A stretch of 64,000 nt of DNA from JAJDTR01 sp965220415 (lineage in GTDB: Bacteria; Poribacteria; WGA-4E; JAJDTR01): the NCBI GenBank assembly GCA_965220415.1, contig OZ244829.1, positions 2,914,001 to 2,978,000 on the forward strand, in the 5' to 3' direction. Under the pieces are notes generated by a model. The model ran no database searches. It saw only the letters and a list, made by a program, of their open reading frames with translations, and was not told the origin of the DNA. The translations under genes and the position numbers were made by a program. Below, in pieces: positions 53,266 through 63,414 of this stretch (its first letter is position 1; each line of letters starts with the position of its first letter).

Positions 53266-54630
53266 TTATCCGAGACGAACACACAGAAACGGAATCAGCA
53301 TCTCGTCCGGCGTCAAGCCGCCGTGCTTGCCGCCCGTGTAATACGGCTTTTCTTTGACAGACGAGTAAAAGGCGTAGTTATCCCGCATGATGGCGACGAG
53401 ATTGCCCATTCGCTCGGGCACTTCCGGGTGCACATCTCCGTATCCCCACAGCCCCGAACTCAGCGCCTTCGACGAAGGAATGGCGACCATCTGATCGGAG
53501 AGCTGTTCTTTCAAATAAGCGCGCAACGCCTCGACCTTGCCCTGCTTGGCGTATAGGTACGCCGCCCGGAAATCTCCTGTCGGTGGCAACAGCAGATTGT
53601 CCCTGATTTTGGAGTGCCGATCGACCCGCACCAGCCGGTTATCGGGCACCGTCACTTGCCCGTGGTCGGCGGTCAGAATGAGCAGTGTGGTACCCGAAAT
53701 TTGGGAGTCAACGTGCTCCATGAATTCACGCTCAAGGGAATACGACAGATTCCGAACCTCCGCCGCAAACGCCTCGCTGTTCGCGCCGTAAGCATGCGAG
53801 ATGGAGTCGATGGCATCCCAATACACCATGATACACGCCCGTTCATCGGGATTCTGCGTCACCAACCGCTTCAGCGTCACAAACATGTCCGAGGAATTTA
53901 CGAATCCGTGCACTGCCTTTGAGCCGTTATAAAACATCTTGGATAACGGGCTTTCTTTATAGATGCTCTTGATAAGCACATACGACGGAATCCCGGCGTT
54001 TGCGAGCCGTTGACCTACAGTCTCCGCCCGGAGAAACCGTTGAGGCTCCAACCCCATGCGCAGCAGGCGTCCATGTTCGCCGTCATGAATCGGAGTAAAC
54101 CCAATCATATCGGCGACGGTAGCATACTCCCTGAGGAAAAGATGGAAACCGAGCATGCCGTGCTCCTGAGGGGTCAAACCGGTGCTAAGGCTCGTCAGCG
54201 CCGCTACCGTTGTCGATGGAAAAATCGAGGTGAGGGGGGCGAATCGACCGCGGCTGATAAGTTCGTTGATGATCAGGTTGGGTTCGGAGCTCAACACCGA
54301 TCGAAGTTGATTGTATCCCAAGGCGTCGACGAGGAACAGTATCACCTTCCGTACCCCCTCGCTCTGCCCCTCGGTCAGGGCGTCGGGCAGCGGGGCGTGA
54401 TGCGGGATGCGGATGTCGAATAGCTTCAGCAGCGTGGCGGGGATGTTGACCAACGAAAGGTCGGAATAGGCGGGATAAATGAATTCGCCGGGGCGTAGCC
54501 CTTGGTCTATCTGCTTGATAGTTCTGCTGCGAATCCGGGTTTCAATTTGGTCGGCTAATGTTTGAGGCACGGCGGAATCCCAATCTGCCAAAAATGCAGT
54601 GGTTAGTGGCCAGTGGCTAGTGATGGTCAA
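53266..54630 (-). CDS. Type I phosphodiesterase/nucleotide pyrophosphatase (alkaline phosphatase superfamily)
   Basis: About 450 residues. Superfamily metal sites are visible: LFLVDALGYN (near residue 100), the nucleophile region FPSTTVAALTSLSTGLTPQEHGMLGF (Thr near 138, given here as its key S-T-T and the following EHG), WDAIDSISHAYG (near 270), TADHGQV (near 318) and GKHGGLTPDEM near the end. It probably hydrolyses phosphodiester or pyrophosphate bonds with two metals. The TTG at 54630 lies inside a 7-bp repeat, which gives an odd start (TITSHWPLTTA). A later TTG or GTG (near LADWDSAVP) may be the true one, and no good ribosome binding site settles it. No signal peptide is evident. Confidence 0.82.
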   Translation of the reverse strand: MTITSHWPLTTAFLADWDSAVPQTLADQIETRIRSRTIKQIDQGLRPGEFIYPAYSDLSLVNIPATLLKLFDIRIPHHAPLPDALTEGQSEGVRKVILFLVDALGYNQLRSVLSSEPNLIINELISRGRFAPLTSIFPSTTVAALTSLSTGLTPQEHGMLGFHLFLREYATVADMIGFTPIHDGEHGRLLRMGLEPQRFLRAETVGQRLANAGIPSYVLIKSIYKESPLSKMFYNGSKAVHGFVNSSDMFVTLKRLVTQNPDERACIMVYWDAIDSISHAYGANSEAFAAEVRNLSYSLEREFMEHVDSQISGTTLLILTADHGQVTVPDNRLVRVDRHSKIRDNLLLPPTGDFRAAYLYAKQGKVEALRAYLKEQLSDQMVAIPSSKALSSGLWGYGDVHPEVPERMGNLVAIMRDNYAFYSSVKEKPYYTGGKHGGLTPDEMLIPFLCVRLG

Positions 54631-55005
54631 TGGATGGCAGACGTGAATCTATACTTCACGCTGCTGGAAGTTGCGTATTTTCAAGGGATCCTATCCCGAT
54701 GGCGATAGATTCCTGTACCACGATCTGTTAGATTGTGATCGCATCTGTACGACGATAGATTCCTCCGTCATGCTATCTGTGCCAGTAAAGCGTCCAAATC
54801 CGCTTGTAGGAGCGATCAATAGACTGGATAAGGAACAATCAACTGAGTGGTTAGAAGGCGATAGTACTCCCATAGAGTTCCCTCTCCGAATCGCGACCTG
54901 CTGGTGCTGAGTAAGCACTATTACAAACTAATATTGCTGAGAATACAAGCGCAATATTACCCAACGCAAGGTATAACTGTCCACTGGCAACTGTCTTTCC
55001 GAGGC
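54631..55005. repeat. Intergenic region with a nested 35-bp pair in a GTAG hairpin
   Basis: No gene. GTAGGAGCGA (54806-54815) is followed by two nested 35-bp elements (heads 54816 and 54839, two tails ending 54882) and then TCTCCGAATCGCGACC, so the parent hairpin can be restored exactly. The rest shows nothing recognised. Confidence 0.8.
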
Positions 55006-55503
55006 TTAAGAACAAGCCCCGATTATCAGGACAGCGGCTGGCAGCGACGTGGCTTGCGCCTTCCGGAACGCACCGCTGATGTGGTCGATATCGTCATCGG
55101 ATTCGATGATGTCGTAGGGAACTCCCCACGCTTTGAGCGTCGGCACCAGAAATGTCGCCGCGGAATCGGGGTGGAGATTGCTCTCCGGACGCAGCGTTTG
55201 ATAGCCGCGATAGCCGATGATTGACACCAACGGGATTTCCATATTGACGGCGGTGCCTCGGATGGCGTCCCCCGATTCCAAGAATCCCGTATTCTGGATA
55301 AGCACCACCGGCTGCTTCCCGCCGACATACAACCCGGACGCGATGGCGAACGCCTCCCCCTCGCGTGTGACAGTGACGACATCAATCTCCGGTTCGCCGC
55401 GAAGTTCCTCGAAGAGCTTCGCCGACCCGTTGTCCGGAAGTCCAATCACATGGGTAACGTCCCATTTCTTCAATTCGTCAATAATTTTCTGCGATGATGG
55501 CAA
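55006..55503 (-). CDS. TPP-binding domain protein, sulfopyruvate/phosphonopyruvate decarboxylase alpha-subunit-like
   Basis: A 165-residue protein matching only the N-terminal pyrimidine-binding domain of thiamine diphosphate enzymes. It begins with KIIDELKKWDVTHVIGLPDNGSAKLFEEL and has TREGEAFAIASGLYVGGKQPVVLIQNTG, where Glu of EGEA is the usual cofactor-activating residue. This layout is that of ComD-like alpha subunits, whose partner carries the C-terminal TPP domain. No such partner is next to it: the gene downstream is a phosphodiesterase. It starts with TTG at 55503, with GGAGGA about nine bases upstream. Confidence 0.75.
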   Translation of the reverse strand: MPSSQKIIDELKKWDVTHVIGLPDNGSAKLFEELRGEPEIDVVTVTREGEAFAIASGLYVGGKQPVVLIQNTGFLESGDAIRGTAVNMEIPLVSIIGYRGYQTLRPESNLHPDSAATFLVPTLKAWGVPYDIIESDDDIDHISGAFRKAQATSLPAAVLIIGACS

Positions 55504-55900
55504 ATCACATTCCTCCTACGTTTCCGGTTCCGTTGGTGACCAATTTCCGTGGGCGGGGATCAAGTGAGTGAATAGCAAGCGCGATAGAAATCTTCTCGCC
55601 CCGCTCATTCGCCCGCAATCGCCCACCGACCTCGTAGGCGGGGCATCTTGCCCCGCTCGTACGTCGTACCCCGTCCTCAAAACTTGGAAGCGGGATCAAG
55701 GGAGCGGATAGCGACCGCGATAGAGATTGTCCTATCACAAAAATCCACTTCGATTCGTGGGCGGGGCATCTTGCCCCGCTCGTACGTCGTACCCTGTCCA
55801 CAAAACTTGGGAGCAGGCAAGATGCCCCGCCTACATGTGTCTATACCCCGTCCATATTTGTCTATTTCTTCGACCACATTTGCCTATCCCCTACCAACCG
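55504..55900. repeat. Paired inverted hairpins (BIME-like) downstream of the RAYT gene, two split by 35-bp elements
   Basis: No gene. GGGCGGGG (about 55551) is cut off by a 35-bp element (55560-55594) and resumes as TCGCCCCGCTC. A second hairpin, GCGGGGCATCTTGCCCCGC, is intact at 55634-55658, but its inverted partner (AAGCGGG) is split at 55695-55729. A complete pair stands at 55757-55834: the hairpin, about 30 bases including CGTACGTCGTACC, then its inverse ending GCCCCGCCTAC. Confidence 0.8.
55757..55834. repeat. Intact pair of inverted REP-like hairpins (BIME-like)
   Basis: The left hairpin GCGGGGCATCTTGCCCCGC (55761-55779) and the right inverted hairpin (55811-55834, ending GCCCCGCCTAC, the complement of GTAGGCGGGGC) flank a short spacer. 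GTAG at the base of the stem is the usual mark of REPs that RAYT proteins act on. Confidence 0.8.
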
Positions 55901-56404
55901 CTACTCCATCTTATATTTGCACCACCAATAGGGATAATCTCTCGCCCGTTTAACCAAGCCCTTCCGAACCGGGTTCCCATAGCAATACTGCACAATCTCA
56001 TTCAACGCTTCTTCTCCTCGAATCCCGCGCTCATAATATCCCTCCTGCCATACAGAGCCGGTTTCACCACGCAGCGCGTTAATCTCTTTCGCCGTGAAAC
56101 TCTTCAGGGAATGCAGAACACTTCCCAGTGTTTGATTGCAACCCGGTTGGATAACCGCATGAATGTGGTCAGGCATTACCATGACACATATCCACCTTAT
56201 TCGTTCCTTGTCTTCCAGCCACTGGAAGGCGTTGAAAATGATCTGTGCAACTTGGGGACTTGAGAGAATACGCTTCCGGTTGAATGTGGAGGTCGTCACA
56301 AAGTAGCAGGTACCGGATACTTCGTGCCGTCCTTTTCGTAATTGGTGGCTTCTACGATTTGGAAGAGGGTCCATGTTTCCCTTGTTTGGTTTAGGTGTCG
56401 ACAT
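55901..56404 (-). CDS. REP-associated tyrosine transposase (RAYT, Y1/HUH family)
   Basis: A 167-residue single-strand DNA transposase of the TnpA-REP/Y1 family, related to IS200/IS605 TnpA. The HUH motif is VMVMPDHIHAVIQ (His80, His82). The catalytic tyrosine is Tyr123 or Tyr124 in WQEGYYERGIRGEEAL, followed by the family hallmark YCYGNPVRKGLV. The start is ATG at 56404; Met11 is an alternative. Hairpins with GTAG at their base (arms GCGGGGCA/TGCCCCGC) flank the gene, one only about eight bases upstream of the start codon. This is the arrangement of known REPtrons. In E. coli RAYT recognises the GTAG-marked REP hairpin. Here it is the likely, though unproven, mover of at least this hairpin family. 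Confidence 0.9.
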   Translation of the reverse strand: MSTPKPNKGNMDPLPNRRSHQLRKGRHEVSGTCYFVTTSTFNRKRILSSPQVAQIIFNAFQWLEDKERIRWICVMVMPDHIHAVIQPGCNQTLGSVLHSLKSFTAKEINALRGETGSVWQEGYYERGIRGEEALNEIVQYCYGNPVRKGLVKRARDYPYWWCKYKME

Positions 56405-56784
56405 ACGCCACGGCGGGGCATCTTGCCCCGCTCATTCGACCGTACTCGACCACCGACCTTGTAGGCGGGGCATCTTGCCCCGCTCGTACGTCAATACCAC
56501 GTCCACAAAACTCGGAAGCGGGATCAAGCGACTGAATAGCGAGTGCGATAGAGATCCCTTCAAGCGAGTGGACAGCGACCGCGATAGAAACTCCCTCATA
56601 GCGAAAATCCACCCCACTCCCGTAGGCGGGAATCAAGCGACTGAATAGGGAGCGCGATAGAATTCCCCTTGCCCCGCTCGTACGTCCATACCACGTCCGC
56701 AAGACCCGGAAGCGGGGCAAGATGCCCCGCCTACATTTATCTTTTGACTCGCCTCTCATCACTAGCCACTCACCACTGTTTTAC
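56405..56784. repeat. REP-like hairpin pairs upstream of the RAYT gene, two split by 35-bp elements
   Basis: No gene. A hairpin is at 56412-56432. A pair begins at 56461 whose right half (AAGCGG) is broken by two 35-bp elements (56524-56558 and 56560-56594). A second pair (56622-56734) has its left half broken in the loop by an element (56633-56667), while its right half (56711-56734) is intact. Short 7-bp repeats (about 56758-56780) lie at the 3' end of the acetyl-CoA synthetase gene. Confidence 0.8.
56633..56667 (+). repeat. 35-bp element in the loop of a RAYT-flanking hairpin
   Basis: The element (head TCAAGCGACTGAATA, tail GCGATAGAATTCCC) stands between GTAGGCGGG and TTGCCCCGCTCGTACG. 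Removing it restores the hairpin family next to the RAYT gene. Confidence 0.85.
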
Positions 56785-58728
<1,944 letters not shown>

Positions 58729-58740
58729 TAGTCCCTCCAA

Positions 58741-59192
58741 ACATCGGTAATATGATTGAATTAGCAGGTCGAAAATTGTCCCGATTCATTAAAAAGGCGT
58801 AACTGTTTAGTGCATCGTTTGGTTCGTAGTATTACAGTTCGTCGCACTTCCGGTCTGGGCATATAAGCCCCCGATTAGCCGGAATTAGCATTGTACTTCC
58901 CTACTCGGCGTGTTCCCTGCCCCCGCTCGGTCTGGATTGGCAAATCCAGACCGATGGACTAAACAGATACCCTTTTTGTATACTCGCCAATCTTTTTCGT
59001 TCAACTATTGGTTTGGGGGAGGTAATTATGATGATGCCCTTCGCGTTCTTACTTTGACTTAAGGTCTCTGGTGCAAACGGGTGTTCCATTCCGAGCAAAA
59101 CATATGAATTTGCAAGAGACGGCGACAAGGATAATTATAAGGTATTAGTCTTTGTTGTCAATCAAAAACACATGACGATGGATCAACGACCT
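58741..59192. other. Intergenic region, mostly featureless
   Basis: I see no supported gene. A CTGGATTGGCAAATCCAG palindrome of a family common in the window lies near 58930-58948. A purine-rich stretch near 58983-59030 is unremarkable. Confidence 0.5.
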
Positions 59193-59942
59193 TCACCGAT
59201 TCATGACGCAAATCAGATCCATGGATGCCGCGACCAGCCAGTGGATAGCGGCGCCGTAGACGAAGGACCGCGTTTCAAACGCCACGGCTCCAAGCAGCAG
59301 CCCGGCAGCGATGGAACCTATCACCTCAGGGAACGGCTTCGAGTAGTGCATCACGGCGAAGGGCATGGTCTGGATGAGGATGCTATAGTTCCCGAACCGT
59401 TTCTCCAGCCCGAACAGCATGAATCCGCGGAAGAAGAACTCCCACGCGAACAGGTAAGCGCCGTAGGCAAGCTCGTATAGGAGGAGGGTCTTCCAACTGG
59501 TGGCGGCGAGTTTGTTGAGGGGGTATTTCGCTTGGAATGCGGGGTACAGGTGCACGACGAGGAGCAGAACGGGAATCATGAGAATCCAACCGCCGAGGGC
59601 AAATCCCCAGCCCAGTTTGCCGTGGCTCAGCCGGCAGCCGTAGTCGCGGAGATGCCCCTTGACGCCGAATTTCACGACCAGCATCGGCAACAGCAGGAGC
59701 GTAATCAGGCTGGTGAGGAACCAGTAGTAGTGACGGTAGAGTCCGGAGAGCGGAAGGTGGACGACGTACTTCGCGAGGTGTTTTCGGAAGAACGTGCGGC
59801 TGCTGTAGAACCGGTAGAGCGTTAACAGAATCGCCGAACCGAGCAGGATGACCGTCGGCTCACGATCCCAGCCGTTCAAATACTTTTCTTTCTTATCCAA
59901 CAACCACGCCTTTAGGCGAGATTGACTTTCTAAACCGCTCAC
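59193..59942 (-). CDS. CPBP-family intramembrane metalloprotease-like protein
   Basis: A 249-residue membrane protein with about six to seven hydrophobic segments. The C-terminal half matches the CPBP (Abi/CAAX-like) family: LFAWEFFFRGFMLFGLEKRF (motif 1, with a single Glu before the conserved Arg where the family usually has two), then MPFAVMHYSKPFPEVIGSIAAGLLLG (motif 2 His) and YGAAIHWLVAASMD (motif 3 His). Members cleave prenylated or other membrane substrates, or act in bacteriocin self-protection. The Trp-Glu variation may lower or change activity. It starts with GTG at 59942 with GGAGG five bases upstream. Confidence 0.75.
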   Translation of the reverse strand: MSGLESQSRLKAWLLDKKEKYLNGWDREPTVILLGSAILLTLYRFYSSRTFFRKHLAKYVVHLPLSGLYRHYYWFLTSLITLLLLPMLVVKFGVKGHLRDYGCRLSHGKLGWGFALGGWILMIPVLLLVVHLYPAFQAKYPLNKLAATSWKTLLLYELAYGAYLFAWEFFFRGFMLFGLEKRFGNYSILIQTMPFAVMHYSKPFPEVIGSIAAGLLLGAVAFETRSFVYGAAIHWLVAASMDLICVMNR

Positions 59943-60207
59943 GTTCGCCTCCGATTAGCATTCCGGCTAGTATAGCACAGCATTCGGAGATCGAGCGAGC
60001 GAATAGATCAAGCGAGTGGCTAACGAGCGCGATAGAAATCCCATAGAGATCCCAGCGTAATAGAGATTACAAAAGGAGTATGTATTGGGGTAGGAGGGAA
60101 TTCCGATTCCCGACAGTAATTAAATGATATAGAAATCCTAGGACGATAGATCCGTCACCAAAACACTTTTTCAAATTCCTCCGTTTGTGTTTCGTGAGGT
60201 ATCGTGA
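59943..60207. repeat. Divergent intergenic region with nested 35-bp elements
   Basis: It separates the minus-strand CPBP gene from a plus-strand gene. A 35-bp element head at 59991 is split by an inner copy (60008-60042), followed by extra tails to about 60070. Two further tail-like pieces (near 60123-60150) lie before the promoter of the plus-strand gene. Confidence 0.65.
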
Positions 60208-60213
60208 TACAAT
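60185..60213 (+). promoter_or_regulatory. Candidate promoter of the small membrane protein gene
   Basis: TTGTGT (60185-60190) and TACAAT (60208-60213) are 17 bases apart. A GGAGG ribosome binding site follows at 60224, so the leader would be very short. Confidence 0.5.
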
Positions 60214-60232
60214 TCATGGGAGAGGAGGATAG

Positions 60233-60619
60233 GTGAAGATGGAAATTCGCAATGCACTTCGAGTGGTTCTAAAGCTGATAGCGTGCACGGTTGGTGGTGT
60301 GGTGGCGTGGCTCGCACTTTCCGTGTTCGCGCCGGCAGTCTATAAGAACGCCATTGAAGGAGCTGTGCTCGTAAAAGTTTGGCACTGTGCGGTGTTCGGT
60401 TTGGTCGCCGGGATTGGCTGGGCTATCGGATACAAGAAGACGTGGGGCACCTATATCTTGATTGCCCTGCTAGCCTGGGCAAACGGTGTTGGGTTTCAAC
60501 TTTGGAGGTACGCAGATGCCCCATTGCCGGGTTATCTTTTGGTCTTCCTCTTGATCTTTGCTTTATGCTTGGTGCTCACGGGCGGTGGGGTATTCCGCAA
60601 AAAGGAAGGCGTGGAGTAA
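60233..60619 (+). CDS. Small integral membrane protein, function unknown
   Basis: A protein of about 128 residues with four predicted membrane segments: near residues 10-33 (LKLIACTVGGVVAWLALSVF), 45-66, 70-88 (YILIALLAWANGVGFQL) and 97-118 (GYLLVFLLIFALCLVLTGGG). It ends in a short charged tail (FRKKEGVE). The start is GTG at 60233 or ATG at 60239; GGAGG at 60224-60228 could serve either. It has its own promoter-like site and no partner genes. I do not recognise the family. Confidence 0.7.
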   Translation: MKMEIRNALRVVLKLIACTVGGVVAWLALSVFAPAVYKNAIEGAVLVKVWHCAVFGLVAGIGWAIGYKKTWGTYILIALLAWANGVGFQLWRYADAPLPGYLLVFLLIFALCLVLTGGGVFRKKEGVE

Positions 60620-61053
60620 AGGGATGGTCAGTTGACGGGAAATCGTGGTCATAGACGGCTCAGTGCAATTGGTTACTATCGATTTCCCGTTTTCGTATGA
60701 TGCGCCAGATGATCAATATAATAGGGAATTTTGCTTGTGTCCACCAATGAACAAAACATGCATAACCCGGACGATGCTATCAAGCGGGTTTACAAACACC
60801 AAGGAACGTTCCGTCTTTAATTGCCCGAACCAATCCTATTGTATCATATGTGTTACTTGCTGAAAGAATTATTCCGACAGGGATAATGGGGTGCTATCAA
60901 GTAACACTCGACATTGCACAGGATCCCTATCGCCCTCGTTGTTCACTCGGTTGATCGCACCCTACAAATGTACTTTTCAAACAGGGTCTAAGCTCTTTCC
61001 GATCACTAACCACTGTTTTTTTCCGTCTTACTTTCGTGTCCGGCCATCTGAAT
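60620..61053. repeat. Region with an orphan IS110 left end and array repeat
   Basis: No gene is supported; a 72-residue frame here is only the conserved IS left end read through. It holds the orphan left end (60722-60849), half an array-repeat unit (60849-60910), and a minus-oriented 35-bp element inside a GTAGGGTGCGA hairpin (about 60918-60966). A CACTAACCACTG repeat trace lies at the 3' end of the primase gene. Confidence 0.65.
60722..60849 (-). mobile_element. Orphan left end of an IS110-family element (partial bridge RNA region)
   Basis: These 128 bases match the left end of the complete IS110 copy (47739-47866) at about 89 percent, read on the minus strand. They start at the same point in the same flanking repeat (CAAGTAACAC). 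The match stops abruptly at TTCCCT; no transposase follows. The differences cluster in two spots (GGCATGC versus GGCAATT, and AAATTTTC versus AACGTTCC). Confidence 0.75.
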
Positions 61054-63414
61054 CTACAACAGCGCAATCCCAAGCCTGACCTTCGCTTTTTGCCCGCCGA
61101 CCCGCCGCTGACCAATCCCGAAACCCCGCCGCGTCAACTCGCGCCCAAAAGCGTTCTTCGATTTTGTGCCCTCGAAGCGCGTTTCGTAGCACTCATACAG
61201 ATCGCTCGTCCTCGCAAAGGCGTCTTCGCTCTGGATACAGAACGTTTCAACGAAACGCCCGATGTCATCCTGGTCGCGTCGGTACTCTTCCGTCGCTTGC
61301 CTCACCGCATCCGGCGGTTTCAAGCCGTGGGCGTACCAATCCATGGCGCCTCGCACAATCCACGTTAGGATTGCCGACTGAATGTCCGGGTTGGTGGTCA
61401 AATGTTCCTTCAGGCGGTTGTCCTTCCCGGCGCCCTCGAAATGCTGCGTGAAATTGACGAGGTGAATCCGTCTCCAGATGCCGTCATCGGCGCCCCGGAT
61501 CTCGAGTTTGTGATTCCCGTACAGCCACGGCGTATCCGTCGGACGGTATTCGATTGGGCGCTTGGCGTAAGGGTGCCGCCCCTTCCGGGTGTCGCCGCCC
61601 GTCAGTTTCTTGACGAACGATTCGGCGAGCCGCGCCCCGCTTTCCACCTCGTCATGCACCACCATCCGAGCGCCTTTCATGTCCGCGACGGCGTACTGCA
61701 GCGCCGTTGGATTTTCGTACTGCCCATCCGCGCGCTGGATGGCGCCCGCCATTGCCGCTTGGCAGTAGTTGCCCATCGCCCGCCATATCGACTCGATAAA
61801 CGTAGACTTTCCGTTTGCCCCGTCCCCGTACAAATACAGCAAGCACTCCTCCCGCACGGAATCCGTAGCCGAGTACCCCGCCGCCCGCTTCAGAAACTCC
61901 CGCACCTCCGGATCCGGTTGAATCTGCTCCATGAACCGATTCCACTCCCCGTTTTCATGCTCAAGCCCCTTCCATTCGAACCCCGAATGCCGAGTCAATA
62001 AATCCTCGCGCCGATGCTCTCGGAACGCTCCGTCCCGCAAATCGATTATGCCGTTCGCGCAGTTGAACAGGTGCCCCTTGGTGTCAAAATCTTCGGGGAC
62101 AGCCGCGAGAAGACTGCGCGCGGACTCGATGGCGGCTTTAATCTTCGCCTGAGAAAGACTTGAGGCGATATGCTTGAACAGCTTGCTTACGGCGTCGTTA
62201 TCCGACAGCGGATCAGCCTTGGCGGACAGTCCCAAAACCGTAGTTTTCATCTTTTCATTGATAGTGTTGTGCCGATCCACCGCCCACCGTTTGCCCGTCC
62301 AAAATAACCAATGATTGTTGTCGTCAACCCAACGATAGTCGTTCCCGTGTTGTCGTGCGAACACATCCGCGTTATAGGCGTCCGAATACGGCAACTCTGC
62401 AGATGCCGGTTCCGCCGAACTCTTTTTCTTCCGTCCGCGCGGTGTCTTCCCTTTCCATCCGTTCCGTTTGGCTAGGTCATACACGGTGCCGAGCGTAATC
62501 CCTCCCCCGGCGGTAAACGTGCGCCATTTGCGTTCACACGCCCCTGCTTCGTATTTTGACGGGGCGGACCGACTCCACGCCTCCCATAGTGAAATGTCCC
62601 CTCCGTCATGGTGGATTGCCATACCGACGAGCAGCCAAGTCTCATAGTCGTCGGGAGGAACATGATGGAGCGCATCCCCCAGCGCGGCATCATTGATAGG
62701 AGAGTTTTTGCCGTTCGTGCTCTCCTTGTTACGAGGGACGGTCGCTGCTCCATTTCGGGATGGTTGAGCGCCCGAATGTGTGGAGTGAGAGACTGCTTCC
62801 CACCAAAGTGGAGTGACCTCCTCGGCGAGGTAGGCGGACACATCATGCGCAAGCAATGTCAGGCGCGGCAAATCCTTGCCGCTTGAATCCGCCGTTCCCG
62901 AAAGCAGCTCATCGTAATGCGCCGCGGCGGCGCGCCACGCGTCAGTGTGTGAAACGGCGTCGGTGGGTTTGGGTTCGACCGCGACCAGCACCTTGATACC
63001 GTTTCCCGACGGGCTGACAAACGCAGCCGCGGTATGAGCCGCGCCCGTTGCGATCTCCTTCATATCCGCGAGGTTCCGACCTTCGATGTCGTCGTAGTCG
63101 AGCACAAGTAAGCCGGAGTGGGAAACCAGCCCCTTGCGGTTACGCCTTGAGAACACGCCCGCCGGCGTGAAGGCGGGGAGCTGTCTTCCCTTGAACTTCC
63201 GATAGGCAGGTTTGTTCTTCGCTGCCAGCGTGCGTGCCCGTGCCGTTTTACGCTTGAGTCCGAATCCGCCGTTGCGAACACGCTGAATCACGGAAGATAG
63301 TGGAGCCGTGATACCGCGCGTGTCGAACGTGTTCTGATAGACACTCACGACGGTTTGAGCAAAGTCTGCTTTGTCGGTAGCGTCTGCATGTGGCGTATTG
63401 CGCAATTCCGTCAT
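61054..63414 (-). CDS. Phage/plasmid-type primase-helicase (PriCT-2, D5-like SF3 helicase)
   Basis: A 786-residue replication protein of the P4/D5 primase-helicase type. The N-terminal 200 residues resemble a BT4734/VirE-like primase-polymerase-type domain (LLVLDYDDIEG near 108, AAFVSPSGNGIKVLV near 150). A PriCT-2-like segment follows (near 250-330; DDYETWLLVGMAIHHDGG, ERKWRTFTAGGGITLGTVYDLA). The D5-N region and SF3 helicase show LYLYGDGANGKSTFIESI (Walker A, near 540) and VVHDEVESG (Walker B, near 590). It probably primes and unwinds DNA for a plasmid, phage or integrated element. No integrase, capsid or other mobile-element genes are seen in the window, so the element is a remnant or extends elsewhere. 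Confidence 0.85.
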   Translation of the reverse strand: MTELRNTPHADATDKADFAQTVVSVYQNTFDTRGITAPLSSVIQRVRNGGFGLKRKTARARTLAAKNKPAYRKFKGRQLPAFTPAGVFSRRNRKGLVSHSGLLVLDYDDIEGRNLADMKEIATGAAHTAAAFVSPSGNGIKVLVAVEPKPTDAVSHTDAWRAAAAHYDELLSGTADSSGKDLPRLTLLAHDVSAYLAEEVTPLWWEAVSHSTHSGAQPSRNGAATVPRNKESTNGKNSPINDAALGDALHHVPPDDYETWLLVGMAIHHDGGDISLWEAWSRSAPSKYEAGACERKWRTFTAGGGITLGTVYDLAKRNGWKGKTPRGRKKKSSAEPASAELPYSDAYNADVFARQHGNDYRWVDDNNHWLFWTGKRWAVDRHNTINEKMKTTVLGLSAKADPLSDNDAVSKLFKHIASSLSQAKIKAAIESARSLLAAVPEDFDTKGHLFNCANGIIDLRDGAFREHRREDLLTRHSGFEWKGLEHENGEWNRFMEQIQPDPEVREFLKRAAGYSATDSVREECLLYLYGDGANGKSTFIESIWRAMGNYCQAAMAGAIQRADGQYENPTALQYAVADMKGARMVVHDEVESGARLAESFVKKLTGGDTRKGRHPYAKRPIEYRPTDTPWLYGNHKLEIRGADDGIWRRIHLVNFTQHFEGAGKDNRLKEHLTTNPDIQSAILTWIVRGAMDWYAHGLKPPDAVRQATEEYRRDQDDIGRFVETFCIQSEDAFARTSDLYECYETRFEGTKSKNAFGRELTRRGFGIGQRRVGGQKAKVRLGIALL

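Noticed and set aside
58901..59128. 75-codon minus-strand frame upstream of acs
   Set aside because: It includes a dispersed palindrome, has no ribosome binding site and looks like no protein family.
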